Source: Candidatus Mediterraneibacter faecavium
Lineage (GTDB): Bacteria; Bacillota; Clostridia; Lachnospirales; Lachnospiraceae
NCBI GenBank assembly: GCA_019119995.1
Contig: DWVY01000025.1
Coordinates: forward strand, 1 to 64,000
Direction of reading: 5' to 3'
Length of the DNA stretch: 64,000 nt
In this document: one piece after another, positions 18,715 to 27,467 of the stretch
Numbering within the stretch: position 1 is the first letter of the stretch
Layout of the letters: each line of letters starts with the position of its first letter
Translations under genes and position numbers: made by a program
Notes under the pieces: generated by a model
What the model was told of the DNA's origin: nothing
What the model saw: the letters and a program-made list of their open reading frames with translations, nothing else
Database searches by the model: none

Positions 18715-21700
18715 ATGAGAAAACAGGCATTCAACCCTTATCTTCCCTCCTGGGAATACATTCCCGACGGGGAACCCCATGTATTTGACGGCAGGATCTA
18801 TCTGTACGGGAGCCACGACCGGTTCGGGAGCGCCGGATTTTGCTTAAATGATTACGTCTGCTGGTCCGCCGACGTCCATGACCTTACGGACTGGAGATAC
18901 GAGGGCGTGATCTACCGGAAAGACCAGGATCCGGTGAACCAGGATATCCCTGCGGATGCACCGGAACAGACCCTGCTCTTCGGGATCGAGCCGAAGAAGC
19001 CGGAAGATCTGAACCCTCGGGGAGTCCACGCTATGTGGGCGCCGGATGTGGCGAAGGGGCCGGACGGCAGATATTATCTCTATTACTGTCTGGACTTCCT
19101 TCCTCAGATCCGGGTGGCGGTCTGCGATACCCCGGCGGGGAAATACGAGTATTACGGGATGGTGCGCCACAGAGACGGACAGATCCTGGGAGAAGCCGAG
19201 GGCGACCTGATCCAGTTTGACCCGGGCGTCTTCTGTGAGGGGGATGAGATCTATCTGTACTCAGGGAACGCTCCCATAAAGCCGGAGCAGGATAGCGGGA
19301 AGCAGGCGTCCCAGGTCATGCGGCTGGAGCCGGATATGCTGACACTCAAAGAAGAGCCGAGGCGGCTGCTCCCGAGTGTGACGGAAAGCGCCGGGACCGG
19401 ATTTGAAGGGCATGAGTTCTTTGAAGCAAGCTCGATCCGGAAGATCAGCGGACTCTATTATTTCGTATATTCTTCTGTAAAAAGCAGCGAGCTGTGCTAT
19501 GCGGTCAGTGAGTACCCCGACCGGGGATACCGTTTCGGAGGGACTCTCATTGATATCGGGGATATCGGATATAACGGGCGCACGGCTGAGAAAGCGGTCA
19601 ATTCCCTCGGGAATACCCACGGAGGCATTGAGTGCTGCGGCGGACAGTGGTATGTCTTCTACCACAGGCAGACCGACCGGACCAATTTCAGCCGGCAGGG
19701 GTGTGCAGAAAAGATCTTTATCAACGAGGACGGGAGCATTGATCAGGCCGAGGTGACCTCCTGCGGATTGAATCCCGGACCGCTTGAAGGGACCGGAATA
19801 TATCCGGCGCGGATCTGCTGTCACCTTACCGGGAAGAACGGCGCTGTCTCTTCCCATCCCATGGCAATGAAAGAAGACTATCCTTATCTTACCCAGGACG
19901 TTTCCGACTTGGAGCCGGACTCCCCGGAGGCGGAGAGTGACGCAGTGTGCCCGGTACAGTATGTCACCAATGTCCAGGACGGGGATAAGATCGGATATAA
20001 GTATTTCCGATTTGATGGAACTGGTGCTAAGAAGATTTTCATCCGTATCCGTGGAAATGCAGAGGGCGCCGTGAAGGTATCCCAGTCATTGAACGGGGAG
20101 CCCTGCGGAGCGGTAAAGATCAGCGTACAGAACGAGGGATGGACAGAGATACCGGGAGATATCAGCCCGAAGGCAGGAATAACGCCGCTGTACTTTGAGT
20201 ATGTCGGAAACGGAAGGATAGATATTCAGCAGTTTACGCTTTCCGGAGCGGATGAAAAAACAGAGAAGAATCTAAAGGAACTGACCGGCGAGATGACGCT
20301 TGAGGAGAAAGCGTCGTTCTGCTCCGGATATTATTACTGGCATACAAAAGGGCTGGAGCGCATGGACATCCCCAGAGTCATGATGTGCGACGGCCCCCAC
20401 GGGCTGAGAAAACAGGTGGGCGCAGAGGATCATCTGGGATTAAACGACAGTGTGACGGCTGTCTGCTTTCCCAGTGCTTCCGCATTGGCGGCGTCCTTTG
20501 ACCGGGAGATCATGGAGAAACTGGGAAAGTGTCTGGGAAGAGAATGCCAGGCGGAGAATGTGGGGATGCTCCTCGGACCGGGGGTAAATATGAAGCGCAG
20601 CCCCCTCTGCGGGAGAAATTTTGAATACTTCAGCGAGGATCCATATCTGGCGGGAGAGCTTGCCGCAGCATATGTGAAGAGCCTTCAGGCGGAAGGCGTA
20701 GCCGCGTGCGTCAAGCACTTTGCATGCAACAATCAGGAGACGAACCGGATGAGCGGGGATTCTGAGGTGGACGAGCGTACCCTTCGGGAGATCTATCTTC
20801 CGGCATTTGAAAGAGTAGTGAAAGATGCGAAAGTCCGCTCTGTCATGTGTGCGTACAATGCACTGAACGGAACGTTCTGCGCGGAAAATAAAAATCTTCT
20901 GACAAAGATCCTGAGAGATGAATGGGGATTCGACGGATTCGTCGTGACAGACTGGGGAGCAGTAAAAGACCGGGTGACAGGCATGGAAGCCGGAGTGGAT
21001 CTGGAGATGCCCGGCGGCCCCGGAGCGCAGGATGAGAAGATCGTCCGGGCGGTACGGGAAGGAAGACTAAAGGAACGGATCCTGGATGAGACGGTGGAGC
21101 GCATCCTTACATTTATCAGGGATTCCGTGGAACAGAAGCATGCGGCACAGTGGGATTACAGTGGAGACCACCGGAAAGCGGTGGAGATCGCGGAGGAATG
21201 TATAGTCCTGCTGGAGAACCGGGATAAGATCCTTCCTCTCAGAAAAAAGACAAGTACCGTGTTTATCGGGGAATTTGCCGGAGCGCCCCGCTATCAGGGC
21301 GGCGGCAGCAGTCATGTGAACCCGTGGAAGGTGACAGGCGCATATGATGAGGCAAGAGAGATGGGAGCTGATGTCACATTTGTACAGGGATACCGCACCG
21401 ATGACACAGGGGATGCGGAAGCACTCATCCGGGAGGCAGTGCAGGCGGCGAAGAGCGCCGGGGCTGCCGTGATCTTTGCCGGGCTTCCGGATGCTTATGA
21501 AAGTGAAGGAAAGGACAGAGAGACACTCGGGATGCCGGAAGCGCAGAACCGTCTGATCGAAGCGGTGGCAGATGTCCAGCCTGATACCGTAGTCGTGCTT
21601 CATGCAGGCGCTCCTGTAGCGATGCCCTGGAGAGATAAAGTAAAGGCAGTGCTCTTCTCGTATCTCTGCGGCGAAGGGGCGGGAGAGGCCCAGGCGCATA

Positions 21701-22026
21701 TCCTCTACGGAGAAGTAAATCCGTCAGGAAAACTTGCGGAGACATTCCCGCTCTGTCTGGAGCAGAATCCGTCGTATCTGAATTTCCCGGACACAGACGG
21801 TGTGACCGAATACCGTGAGGGCGTGTTCATCGGATACCGGTATTACGATAAAAAAGCGCTGGACGTGGCATATCCATTCGGGTACGGACTGTCCTACACG
21901 GAATTTGAGTACAGCAATATCCGTCTGGATCGGGAGAAAATGAAAGACACCGATACACTTACGGTCACCTGTACTGTAAAAAATACAGGGAACAGAGCCG
22001 GGAGAGAGCAGAGAAGTGTCTTTTGA
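18715..22026 (+). CDS. GH43-GH3 two-enzyme fusion, 3' end disrupted
   Basis: This 1103-residue product joins a GH43 five-bladed propeller (about 1-390; start PYLPSWEYIPDGEPHVFDGR, then MWAPDVAKGPDGRYYLYYC), a beta-sandwich module (about 410-520) and a GH3 enzyme (from about 530). GH3 shows VKHFACNNQETNR and the nucleophile Asp746 in FVVTDWGAV. Such enzymes release arabinose, xylose or beta-glucosyl units from plant oligosaccharides. The GH3 Fn3-like domain starts normally (VTCTVKNTGNRAGRE) but then shifts to a stop; its remaining C-terminus lies in the +1 frame from 22016. About 30 residues are missing between the two parts. ATG 18715 follows AAAGGAG. Without its Fn3 domain the GH3 half may misfold; the GH43 half should be intact. 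It lies 99 bases after the GH78 gene. Confidence 0.85.
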   Translation: MRKQAFNPYLPSWEYIPDGEPHVFDGRIYLYGSHDRFGSAGFCLNDYVCWSADVHDLTDWRYEGVIYRKDQDPVNQDIPADAPEQTLLFGIEPKKPEDLNPRGVHAMWAPDVAKGPDGRYYLYYCLDFLPQIRVAVCDTPAGKYEYYGMVRHRDGQILGEAEGDLIQFDPGVFCEGDEIYLYSGNAPIKPEQDSGKQASQVMRLEPDMLTLKEEPRRLLPSVTESAGTGFEGHEFFEASSIRKISGLYYFVYSSVKSSELCYAVSEYPDRGYRFGGTLIDIGDIGYNGRTAEKAVNSLGNTHGGIECCGGQWYVFYHRQTDRTNFSRQGCAEKIFINEDGSIDQAEVTSCGLNPGPLEGTGIYPARICCHLTGKNGAVSSHPMAMKEDYPYLTQDVSDLEPDSPEAESDAVCPVQYVTNVQDGDKIGYKYFRFDGTGAKKIFIRIRGNAEGAVKVSQSLNGEPCGAVKISVQNEGWTEIPGDISPKAGITPLYFEYVGNGRIDIQQFTLSGADEKTEKNLKELTGEMTLEEKASFCSGYYYWHTKGLERMDIPRVMMCDGPHGLRKQVGAEDHLGLNDSVTAVCFPSASALAASFDREIMEKLGKCLGRECQAENVGMLLGPGVNMKRSPLCGRNFEYFSEDPYLAGELAAAYVKSLQAEGVAACVKHFACNNQETNRMSGDSEVDERTLREIYLPAFERVVKDAKVRSVMCAYNALNGTFCAENKNLLTKILRDEWGFDGFVVTDWGAVKDRVTGMEAGVDLEMPGGPGAQDEKIVRAVREGRLKERILDETVERILTFIRDSVEQKHAAQWDYSGDHRKAVEIAEECIVLLENRDKILPLRKKTSTVFIGEFAGAPRYQGGGSSHVNPWKVTGAYDEAREMGADVTFVQGYRTDDTGDAEALIREAVQAAKSAGAAVIFAGLPDAYESEGKDRETLGMPEAQNRLIEAVADVQPDTVVVLHAGAPVAMPWRDKVKAVLFSYLCGEGAGEAQAHILYGEVNPSGKLAETFPLCLEQNPSYLNFPDTDGVTEYREGVFIGYRYYDKKALDVAYPFGYGLSYTEFEYSNIRLDREKMKDTDTLTVTCTVKNTGNRAGREQRSVF

Positions 22027-22450
22027 ACTGGGAAAACGGGCATTCGCGTACTATAATACGAAAATCCATGACTGGTATGCCCCGTCCGGGGAATACCGGA
22101 TCGTGATCGGGGCGTCCAGCCGGGAGCTCAGACTGAGAGCGGCTGTGCAGATCGAGAGTACTGCAAAGCTTCCGGTCCATTACTCCGCGCATATGACAGT
22201 GGGACAGCTGATCACGGCAGAGAAGGGAGAGCAGTTTATCTGGAAGGTCCTGTTCCGCAGGATGGGGCTTTCGTCTCTTCCGCCGGCAAAACAGCCGGAT
22301 ATCGCGGATTGCCCGGAACAGATCGCGGCGATAGTCCGTGAGACCATGATGGGGATGCCGCTTGCGTCCATGGTGACGTATGGAGCGCTGAGCGAGGAAG
22401 AACTGAATACATTTCTTATGGAGATGAATGAAGCGGGAGACGGACGATGA
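22016..22450 (+). pseudogene. Detached C-terminal part of the GH3 enzyme
   Basis: The +1-frame continuation starts inside the stop region of the fusion gene and reads VSFELGKRAFAYYN then IHDWYAPSGEYRIVIGASSR, which is the standard end of the GH3 Fn3-like domain. A further ~90 residues, with a Lachnospiraceae-type C-terminal helical tail (EQIAAIVRETMMGMPLASMVTYG), follow. A GTG at 22016 could start it, but no convincing ribosome site exists. It is best read as part of a broken gene. Confidence 0.8.
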
Positions 22451-22548
22451 AGACAGCGGAGATGCCCTTTGACGCGCAGGGCGATCCTGATTAAAGATGA
22501 TCTGTCTTTCTGCTTGGAAATAAAAAGGCAGATCAGAGGATAATAGTC

Positions 22549-22579
22549 AAGGATCACCGCTTTAAGAACGGTGATCCTT
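22549..22579. terminator. Hairpin between convergent GH3 fragment and AlbA_2 gene
   Basis: AAGGATCACCG (22549-22559) pairs with CGGTGATCCTT (22569-22579), loop CTTTAAGAA. No long T-run follows, so it is a weak or bidirectional terminator. Its left 20 bases recur exactly at 30028-30047. Confidence 0.6.
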
Positions 22580-22589
22580 ATGACATATA

Positions 22590-23750
22590 TTATTCACTAT
22601 TTATTTTCCAATACCCCTTTTTTTCTGAACCGATTCGTTGAATAATCCCTTTTTCTTTTAAAGATTTTATTCTTTGGGAGATAGTCTTCCGGCTTACATC
22701 AAGTTTTTGCGCCAACAGAGTATACGTATATGCAGGATCTTCAGCCAGAAGAGAGAGAATTGCTATTTCGCCATCGGTCACCCTATCGGTCACCCTATCA
22801 GTCACCTTATCGGTCACCCTATCAGTCACCTTTTCAACAAAAGTCCGCAATACACGATTTTCTGAAGCGGTAAATTGGATCATGATATCGCCCGGATGAG
22901 CGGTATATACCGGGGCAGGCGAACCATCCTCTTCACACGCCTGACAAATCTTCTCTATTCCACGCCCCCAGCTTTCTATCAGGCCAGCAAGATAGAAAAC
23001 ATTTGCAATAGAGGGATTATATGGCTTAGATGCGTGCTTTGACATCAGATTTTCAACCGTCCAGTTTTCCGGCAGTTTCCCACAGTTGGCAATATAGAGC
23101 TTATCCTCATAAACACTGATCTGAATGGGAATACCGGATTCGTACTGCTTGTGGCATAAGGCGTTCAGCAATGCCTCCCTGAGAGCATCGTCCGGAACGA
23201 AGTACCGCTCGATCCGTTGGATTCCCTCATAAGAAATAATGGCTTTCATATATTTCAGATGGAGAACCTCGATTATTTTATCTATCCGTCCTTTTCTGAC
23301 CGCCAGATCTTTAAATTTCTTTACAAGTTCATCATCGATATCGTCAATAGTAAATCCGGGCAATGGCATATTATCCCATGAAGCCCCGCGTTTACGGAGG
23401 ATAAAACTTTCTAATTCCGGCCCTGAGAGTGTCTGCATGGTACTGCCGCTGCGATAATAGTAAACACCTTTACATGAAATGGCGACCGGATAGGGCGGTA
23501 CAACTATTTCGATGTATTCTTTTCCGTTGCTTTCCAGAAGATTTACATCAACGACAATATTCATCGCATAGCGGATCTTATTTGGAATATCCTCTAAAAG
23601 TTTATGTGTGTTCTCCAGACCTGTGATATTTCCATTGTCATCACAGCCGATATAGATTCTGCCGCCCTGTGCATTCGCAAAGCCGCATATCCATTCCAGA
23701 TATTCATCTTTCCATCTCAATTTCCATTCGATATTCTGCTTTTCCGGCAT
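22590..23750 (-). CDS. AlbA_2-domain putative DNA-binding regulator with VTDR repeats
   Basis: About 386 residues. The N-terminal Schlafen-type AlbA_2 domain (about 1-125) reads NIEWKLRWKDEYLEWICGFANAQGGRIYIGCDDNG. A HATPase_c_4 region follows (ALREALLNALCHKQY, SWGRGIEKICQACEEDG), then a linker of five VTD(R/K) repeats and a C-terminal winged helix (LAQKLDVSRKTISQRIKSLKEKGIIQRIGS). Such proteins are annotated as ATP-binding or transcriptional regulators; the function is unproven. The second in-frame ATG (23750) is favoured because GAGGT is 8-9 bases upstream; ATG 23756 is too close. It lies 40 bases downstream of the ABC permease on the same strand and could be the last gene of that operon. 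Confidence 0.82.
   Translation of the reverse strand: MPEKQNIEWKLRWKDEYLEWICGFANAQGGRIYIGCDDNGNITGLENTHKLLEDIPNKIRYAMNIVVDVNLLESNGKEYIEIVVPPYPVAISCKGVYYYRSGSTMQTLSGPELESFILRKRGASWDNMPLPGFTIDDIDDELVKKFKDLAVRKGRIDKIIEVLHLKYMKAIISYEGIQRIERYFVPDDALREALLNALCHKQYESGIPIQISVYEDKLYIANCGKLPENWTVENLMSKHASKPYNPSIANVFYLAGLIESWGRGIEKICQACEEDGSPAPVYTAHPGDIMIQFTASENRVLRTFVEKVTDRVTDKVTDRVTDRVTDGEIAILSLLAEDPAYTYTLLAQKLDVSRKTISQRIKSLKEKGIIQRIGSEKKGYWKINSE
22773..22832 (-). repeat. Five 12-bp tandem repeats encoding VTDR/VTDK
   Basis: Five units of atc(g/a)gtcacc(c/t)t run from 22773 to 22832. The 12-bp period preserves the reading frame, so copy-number change would only lengthen or shorten the linker between the ATPase-like and winged-helix domains. 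Confidence 0.9.
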
Positions 23751-23790
23751 GGGCATCTACCTCACATATCTGTTACGAATATTTTATAAA

Positions 23791-26646
23791 TTAGTATCTG
23801 TCTGTCCTTATATTATATGTGGTCAGAAAAATCCTATCAAGCCTAAAAATTAACCATGCCGTCACCCTGTTTATCACGATCAGTCCGCCGATCAGAAGCA
23901 GCATCTCCGGCACAGGCCAGCTGAACACAAAGTAGGAAAGCTTCTGCTCCATATAATACCGGACCGGCAGAAGCGCTGCCAATCCCACAGTCAGCAAGAG
24001 TCCGGCCGTGAACAGGCAGTAATAAGCGCCTTCATCCGCGATCAGTTTCCGTTTCTGTCTCTGCGTCATGCCGATGCTCTCCATGATATCCAGTTCCCTT
24101 TTTCTGGCAAGGAAGCCTGTGACCATGATATTAAAATAATTGGTAAAGCCGGCCAGCAGGAGCACGGCGCTGATGCTTCCCAGGATCATCCGGTTGCCCC
24201 GGATATAGGCAGCAGCCTCGCTCATCAGATCGGATTTACTGATGCAGAAGATCCCGGCCTCCCCGTTTCCTTCTTCGTCAAAGGACGTTCCTGTCATCTG
24301 GCTCCGCTTCTGGTTCTCTTCCGAGATGATCCTCTGGACCGCGGCGCTTACTGCCGGCTCTTTTTCCGGATCAGCAGACAATTCCATATACAGCGTTTTC
24401 TTTTCAGTCGGTATGTTCGAGAAGCCTTTTTCACTGATCAGAATATACAGACTCCCTTCCGCTCCGTGCCAGGTCTGCCGGATATCCGGGAAACCATCCG
24501 CCCGGTTATCAAGATAGCCGCACAGGGTAAACTCTTCCGACTGCTTCATCGGAAAACCGCCCTTTTCCTCCTGCTCTGTTTGTTCCTTGGCTGTCATGCG
24601 ATTCCATCGGATCCGGTCTTCCTTCGACAGCATCGTCTTAAAGTAAATCGGCTCGCCCACGCTTTCCTGCGCCTGTTTTTCCTGTGCAGGGGATAACGCA
24701 TGGTCATGGAGGATCAGGACGCCCGTGCCGTTCTCAAGAGAATCCATATCAACTGCGAGGTCCTTTTCATCCACATATTTTTTCAGGGATCCAATCTCCT
24801 CTTTATTAAGGATCTGCACCACATCCGGCGCCCACGCCTCGATCATTTCATTGTCATCTGCATCCTCGTGCGAGAAATTTTTTTCAAGAGGCTGGATCCC
24901 TTTTCTTGAAATCACTGTATAGAGGTAAGCACCCTCCATGATATACGACTCTTCCGGCTTTACCCCATCCAGATCCATCAGTTCGTCTCTGACATTGGCG
25001 GAGATCGGTGAAAACTCATCATAATCGTTATCATACAGGAGCTGGATGCTGTTCCCTTCTGTCAGCATCGGATCCTGACCGGCGTCCCGCGTCTTATATT
25101 CTTCTCCGTATCCCTCTCCACGGGCATAAGCGCTGAACTGCCCGGCGATCAGAAAGTCCGGGCGCTGTTCGATCACATGGGCATAATCGCTCCCCGAAGT
25201 GATCACCACTGCCCACAAAAATGTTTCCAGACCAAGGAAAAGGGAAAGCACGGTCAGGATGAACCGCTTCCTGTGACCGGCAATATTTCTCCTTGCCAGA
25301 TAGCACATCTCTCCTGCCGGGCTCCGTTTCTTTTTCAGGAAGACAGGGTCTTTTTCCCGGCGGTTCCGGTAATTGTTCCTGGCAGACGCATCTGTATATC
25401 CGACACTCTCCCGGCAGGACATCATCACCGTCTTTCTGATCACGCCGGCGGATGCCGCCAGAACGATCCCGTCCGTGAAGAGGATCGACAGCAGAAGGAT
25501 CGCCGGATGGAAAATATGCAGTCCCTCCGCGCCGCCGGTCTTTTCCAGATATTCCCGGCTCAGGACCGCTGGGATGATCCCTGCCAGCAAAACAGCGGAC
25601 AGCGCCGCTCCGGCTGCGGTCCCGGGAATGAGGATCCGCCGGATCTGGCTGTAATAGATCTTGGAAAGCTGTTTCTGTGTTGCGCCGATCGTATTCAGAA
25701 GTCCTAGCTGCCGGATGTCGCCCGCCATGGAAATCTGCAGCACATTGTGGCACAGGAAGAAAATGCCGCACAAAACAATGACCGTTCCGAGGGCGGCCAT
25801 CCCATAACCGCCCATCATGCCGGATACCGCCTGATGCGCCGCCGTGTCACTCACCGTGATCTTCTGGTCCGGATCGCTCATGTGCAGATCTTCATACAGG
25901 CGGGTTTCCGTTTCCTGCCAGTCCAGCCGGTCTGCCTGGCGGAAGAGCAGATCCGCCTCTTTATCGGGACGGATCCCCCAGTCACTCAGTTTTTTCTCTG
26001 AAACATACCCCGGCACAGCCTCCCCGCCGTGATCGGTAAACCATCCGCTCAATACGAATGTTTCTTCTGAGCTTTGAAAAAGATTGTAAACAACCCGCAG
26101 AGAGATCTCCATTCCCACTTCAGGATCTGTAATGCCCAGGGCATTCAGCGCACGCCCGGACAGCATGATCTCCTGTTTCTGTTCCGGGTAGTTCCCATGG
26201 ATCTCCGTATAAGCCGGACGGAGGAGCTTCTCCCAGGCGTCCGCATCCGCCCATCGGATCGAACATACCGTCTCTTCAGACTCCGCCGATCCCGCGGTCT
26301 TTTCGGACTCTGCCGGTTCCACGGTCTCTTCGGACTCCGCCGGTCCCACGGTCACGCATCTTCCCGCCTGCCTGATATAACCTGCCGACTTAAGCGCTGC
26401 ATACTGGGAAGTATTTCCATCTTCCACGATGCCAGACGCCGCCGTCCCGGCTGTCCGGATGGTATTCATCTCTTCTGCCCGGATCTTCCCGCGGGTGATC
26501 CCGAACACCATCGTCAGGGCGACGATGCACAGGATGACGGTCGCAAGAAGGATCCGGTTCCTCCCTCTGGCGGATCCGGCATACCGATGGGAAAGAAGGC
26601 GGATCGCATCACGGGTGTCATTGGGGGTATAGCCTCTTCTACGCAT
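23791..26646 (-). CDS. FtsX/MacB-type ABC transporter permease
   Basis: A 951-residue membrane protein with about eight membrane segments: one near the N-terminus, three around residues 285-420, one near 475, and three in the last 170 residues. Two large outside domains lie between (about 45-280 and 495-780). This layout fits duplicated FtsX-type permeases that work with a LolD-like ATPase on lipid or peptide substrates, not classical import. The start (26646) is chosen because CAGGAGGGT lies 7 bases upstream and it overlaps the ATPase stop (ATGCGTAG), so the two are coupled. The first outside domain contains three acidic repeats of about nine residues (PAESEETV type). A two-component system directly upstream suggests antimicrobial-peptide or envelope-stress control. 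Confidence 0.87.
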   Translation of the reverse strand: MRRRGYTPNDTRDAIRLLSHRYAGSARGRNRILLATVILCIVALTMVFGITRGKIRAEEMNTIRTAGTAASGIVEDGNTSQYAALKSAGYIRQAGRCVTVGPAESEETVEPAESEKTAGSAESEETVCSIRWADADAWEKLLRPAYTEIHGNYPEQKQEIMLSGRALNALGITDPEVGMEISLRVVYNLFQSSEETFVLSGWFTDHGGEAVPGYVSEKKLSDWGIRPDKEADLLFRQADRLDWQETETRLYEDLHMSDPDQKITVSDTAAHQAVSGMMGGYGMAALGTVIVLCGIFFLCHNVLQISMAGDIRQLGLLNTIGATQKQLSKIYYSQIRRILIPGTAAGAALSAVLLAGIIPAVLSREYLEKTGGAEGLHIFHPAILLLSILFTDGIVLAASAGVIRKTVMMSCRESVGYTDASARNNYRNRREKDPVFLKKKRSPAGEMCYLARRNIAGHRKRFILTVLSLFLGLETFLWAVVITSGSDYAHVIEQRPDFLIAGQFSAYARGEGYGEEYKTRDAGQDPMLTEGNSIQLLYDNDYDEFSPISANVRDELMDLDGVKPEESYIMEGAYLYTVISRKGIQPLEKNFSHEDADDNEMIEAWAPDVVQILNKEEIGSLKKYVDEKDLAVDMDSLENGTGVLILHDHALSPAQEKQAQESVGEPIYFKTMLSKEDRIRWNRMTAKEQTEQEEKGGFPMKQSEEFTLCGYLDNRADGFPDIRQTWHGAEGSLYILISEKGFSNIPTEKKTLYMELSADPEKEPAVSAAVQRIISEENQKRSQMTGTSFDEEGNGEAGIFCISKSDLMSEAAAYIRGNRMILGSISAVLLLAGFTNYFNIMVTGFLARKRELDIMESIGMTQRQKRKLIADEGAYYCLFTAGLLLTVGLAALLPVRYYMEQKLSYFVFSWPVPEMLLLIGGLIVINRVTAWLIFRLDRIFLTTYNIRTDRY

Positions 26647-27343
26647 GATCCTGACCCTCCTGTGCAGATCCTCCGCCGGCACTGCAGATACGCCCGTCTG
26701 AAATGCGGATGATCCGGTCTGCCATCTGCGCCACCGCTTCCTGATGCGTGACCGCGATCACCGTCTGACGGAACTGGGATGCGCAGGATCTCAGAAGTCC
26801 GGTCACTTCCATACCGGTAACTGAGTCCAGACTGCCGGTAAACTCATCTGCCAGCAGGACAGCAGGGCGGGGCAGCAATGCTCTTGCGATGGCCGTTCTC
26901 TGCTGCTGGCCGCCCGATAGAGTACCCGGCAGCCTGTCCAGTTTATCCGCAAGCCCCAGAAGATGCGTGATCTCATCAAAAAGCCCTTCATCCACTCCCT
27001 GTCCGTCCAGCCTCAGCGGCAGGACGATATTTTCATACACAGAAAGAGACGGGATCAGATTATACTGCTGAAAGACGAATCCGATATTCCGCCTCCGAAA
27101 TATAGTACGCTCCTCCCGGTCCATGTCCTTCAGGCTGCTTCCCCGGATCCAGACCCCGCCGGAATCCGGCACATCCAGGCCGCCCAGCATGTTCAGGAGC
27201 GTAGTCTTGCCGCTGCCTGAAGTTCCGATCACCGCGAGGAACTCCCCTTCCTCTGCCGTCAGCGAGACGCCGTCCAGCGCGCGGACTTCGTATGTATCCG
27301 TAATGTAATATTTCTTCAGATTTACTGCCGTTACCATATCCAT
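26639..27343 (-). CDS. ABC transporter ATPase (LolD/MacB-type)
   Basis: A 234-residue ATPase with Walker A GTSGSGKTTLL, signature LSGGQQQRTAIARAL and Walker B VLLADEFTGSLD (the family usually has ADEPTGNLD). ATG 27343 follows GGGGAG at 7-base spacing; an upstream in-frame ATG (27382) has no such site. It energises the FtsX-type permease encoded immediately after it. A 124-base gap separates it from the sensor kinase gene; this gap may hold a promoter used by the adjacent response regulator. Confidence 0.95.
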   Translation of the reverse strand: MDMVTAVNLKKYYITDTYEVRALDGVSLTAEEGEFLAVIGTSGSGKTTLLNMLGGLDVPDSGGVWIRGSSLKDMDREERTIFRRRNIGFVFQQYNLIPSLSVYENIVLPLRLDGQGVDEGLFDEITHLLGLADKLDRLPGTLSGGQQQRTAIARALLPRPAVLLADEFTGSLDSVTGMEVTGLLRSCASQFRQTVIAVTHQEAVAQMADRIIRISDGRICSAGGGSAQEGQDHA

Positions 27344-27429
27344 AGCTGATCTCCCCGTCAATGTTTTTTTGTGATTATTCAAAGTAACTATTTTTCCAGT
27401 ATATACAGCAAATCTTACAAAATACTGAC

Positions 27430-27441
27430 AATATGCATATT
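27430..27441. promoter_or_regulatory. 12-bp palindrome upstream of the ABC transporter genes
   Basis: AATATGCATATT is a perfect palindrome in the 124-base gap between kinase and ATPase genes, upstream of the transporter start on the minus strand. It is a possible regulator site; being AT-rich it could also be chance. Confidence 0.3.
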
Positions 27442-27467
27442 ATTCACAGCAACAAACAATAAGGACT

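Noticed and set aside
22773-22832. CRISPR-like short repeats
   Set aside because: Units are 12 bp, contiguous without spacers and in frame inside a protein; not a CRISPR array.
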